Shown: positions 63,421 through 64,000 of the stretch, in pieces
Numbering within the stretch: the first letter of the stretch is position 1
Layout of the letters: the number at the start of each line of letters is the position of its first letter
Origin: Rossellomorea aquimaris
GTDB taxonomy: Bacteria; Bacillota; Bacilli; Bacillales; Bacillaceae_B
Length of the DNA: 64,000 bases
Assembly (NCBI RefSeq): GCF_000935355.1
Contig: NZ_JXZC01000011.1
Coordinates: 1-64,000, forward strand
Direction of reading: 5' to 3'
Position numbers and translations under genes: made by a program
The notes under the pieces: generated by a model
Seen by the model: only the letters and a program-made list of their open reading frames with translations
Database searches by the model: none
What the model was told of the DNA's origin: nothing

Positions 63421-64000
63421 ATGGATGAATTAGTAATTGCTCGTTCCTTGTTTGGTACAACGATGGCCTTTCATATCATTTTTGCCACACTTGGTGTTGG
63501 TATTCCTTTAATGATCCTTGTTGCAGAAATCATGTATCAGAGGACGAATGATCTGGACTATTCCGTGATGGCAAAACGCTGGACCAAGGCGTTCGCCGTT
63601 CTGCTCGGGGTAGGGATTCCGACAGGGACGATTGCCGGTGTTCAATTGTCGCTCCTTTGGCCAGGATTCATGGAGGTTATCGGGCGGGTGATGGCGCTGC
63701 CGTTCCAAATCGAAATCTATGCTTTTTTTGTTGAAGCATTATTTATGTCTATTTATGTGTATGCGGCGAATCGGATCGCTCCCTGGATGAGAATCGTGAG
63801 TCTTGTCCTGGTCGCCATCGGTGGACTTGCTTCAGCTGTATTAATCACGAATGTGCATGCATTTGAAGGGACGCCTGCTGGATTTGAGATGGTGAACGGT
63901 GAAATCACCAATGTGGATCCTTGGAAAGCTTTCTTCAATCCAAGCTTTTTCGTAACGGCGGGGCATGTAGCACTATCTGCTTATGTTGTGGGGTCGTTTA
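63421..64000 (+). CDS. ythA: Cytochrome bd-type quinol oxidase subunit I (5' part)
   Basis: The first 193 codons of a CydA-family membrane protein; it runs off the window end. MAFHIIFATLGVGIPLMILVAE holds the heme-ligand His near residue 18, QIEIYAFFVEALFMSIYVYAANRI and VLITNVHAFEGTPAGFEMVNGE are family-specific, and there are at least four membrane segments so far. It fits the B. subtilis ythA (cyanide-insensitive bd-like oxidase) neighbourhood. GGGAGAC precedes ATG. The Q-loop, needed to separate CydA from the CIO type, is outside the window. Confidence 0.92.
   Translation, partial: MDELVIARSLFGTTMAFHIIFATLGVGIPLMILVAEIMYQRTNDLDYSVMAKRWTKAFAVLLGVGIPTGTIAGVQLSLLWPGFMEVIGRVMALPFQIEIYAFFVEALFMSIYVYAANRIAPWMRIVSLVLVAIGGLASAVLITNVHAFEGTPAGFEMVNGEITNVDPWKAFFNPSFFVTAGHVALSAYVVGSF

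Overview
The window looks like chromosome of a low-GC, endospore-forming Bacillaceae bacterium. Most genes can be matched one by one to the 'yt' region of Bacillus subtilis in similar blocks (ytoP-ytzB-ytnP-trmB-ytzH-ytmP-amyX-ytlRQP-ytkP; dat-ytjP-ytzE-ytzG-murJ-ytfP; leuS; ytzC-ytqAB; ytpBA-ytoA-metK-pckA; ytmBA-ytlACD-ytkDC; ytzI-luxS-ytjA-ythA). Sporulation genes (cse60), T-box, SAM-I, TPP and cobalamin leaders, and Zur, BirA, CcpN and CcpA sites of Bacillus type agree. The genus is inference; a marine or soil Bacillus/Rossellomorea-like organism would fit.

Layout. 1-10 kb: aminopeptidase, quorum-quenching lactonase, TrmB, a kinase-like protein and an operon ending in the pullulanase gene amyX. 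10-19 kb: cysteine synthase-like gene, pepV-dat operon, ytzE, pseudouridine synthase, MurJ-type flippase, flavoprotein, cse60. 19-25 kb: a D,D-carboxypeptidase gene broken by a one-base frameshift, a rhodanese, leuS behind a T-box, and a long 21-bp repeat array. 25-29 kb: a 3-hydroxybutyrate catabolism island (sigma-54 activator, -24/-12 promoter, cre site, GntP permease, dehydrogenase). 29-39 kb: cupin, a candidate small RNA, efflux permease, ytzC plus a coupled 54-residue gene, radical SAM enzyme, methyltransferase, flavin monooxygenase, immune inhibitor A protease, and the ytpAB lipid genes. 39-48 kb: metK (SAM-I), pckA (CcpN site), bioY (BirA site), metE (tandem SAM-I plus cobalamin riboswitches). 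48-54 kb: thiC (TPP), cutC, and a cobalamin-riboswitch operon with btuF and an atypical adenosyltransferase homologue. 54-64 kb: ytmBA, an ABC transporter, Nudix hydrolase, holin-like protein, luxS, yidD, a Zur-controlled zinc-binding lipoprotein and the start of a cytochrome bd-type oxidase.

How genes work together. The methionine/SAM cycle is well represented: MetE, MetK and LuxS sit under SAM or B12 sensing, and metE has two stacked riboswitches that should shut it off when either SAM or B12 is plentiful. The B12 operon shares the same ligand. The 3-hydroxybutyrate island is gated by an activator and by catabolite repression.

The least explained content is intergenic. Three different families of structured dispersed repeats occur (GGGACGGACC inverted repeats, a ~120-bp covarying hairpin element, and a 133-bp multi-stem element). 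In addition there are five locus-specific tandem arrays that share no sequence but all have a 20-21 bp period, about two turns of DNA helix. These, the stand-alone small RNA candidate and the divergent adenosyltransferase homologue are the best places to look for something new. No phage, insertion sequence, CRISPR array, rRNA or tRNA gene was recognised.
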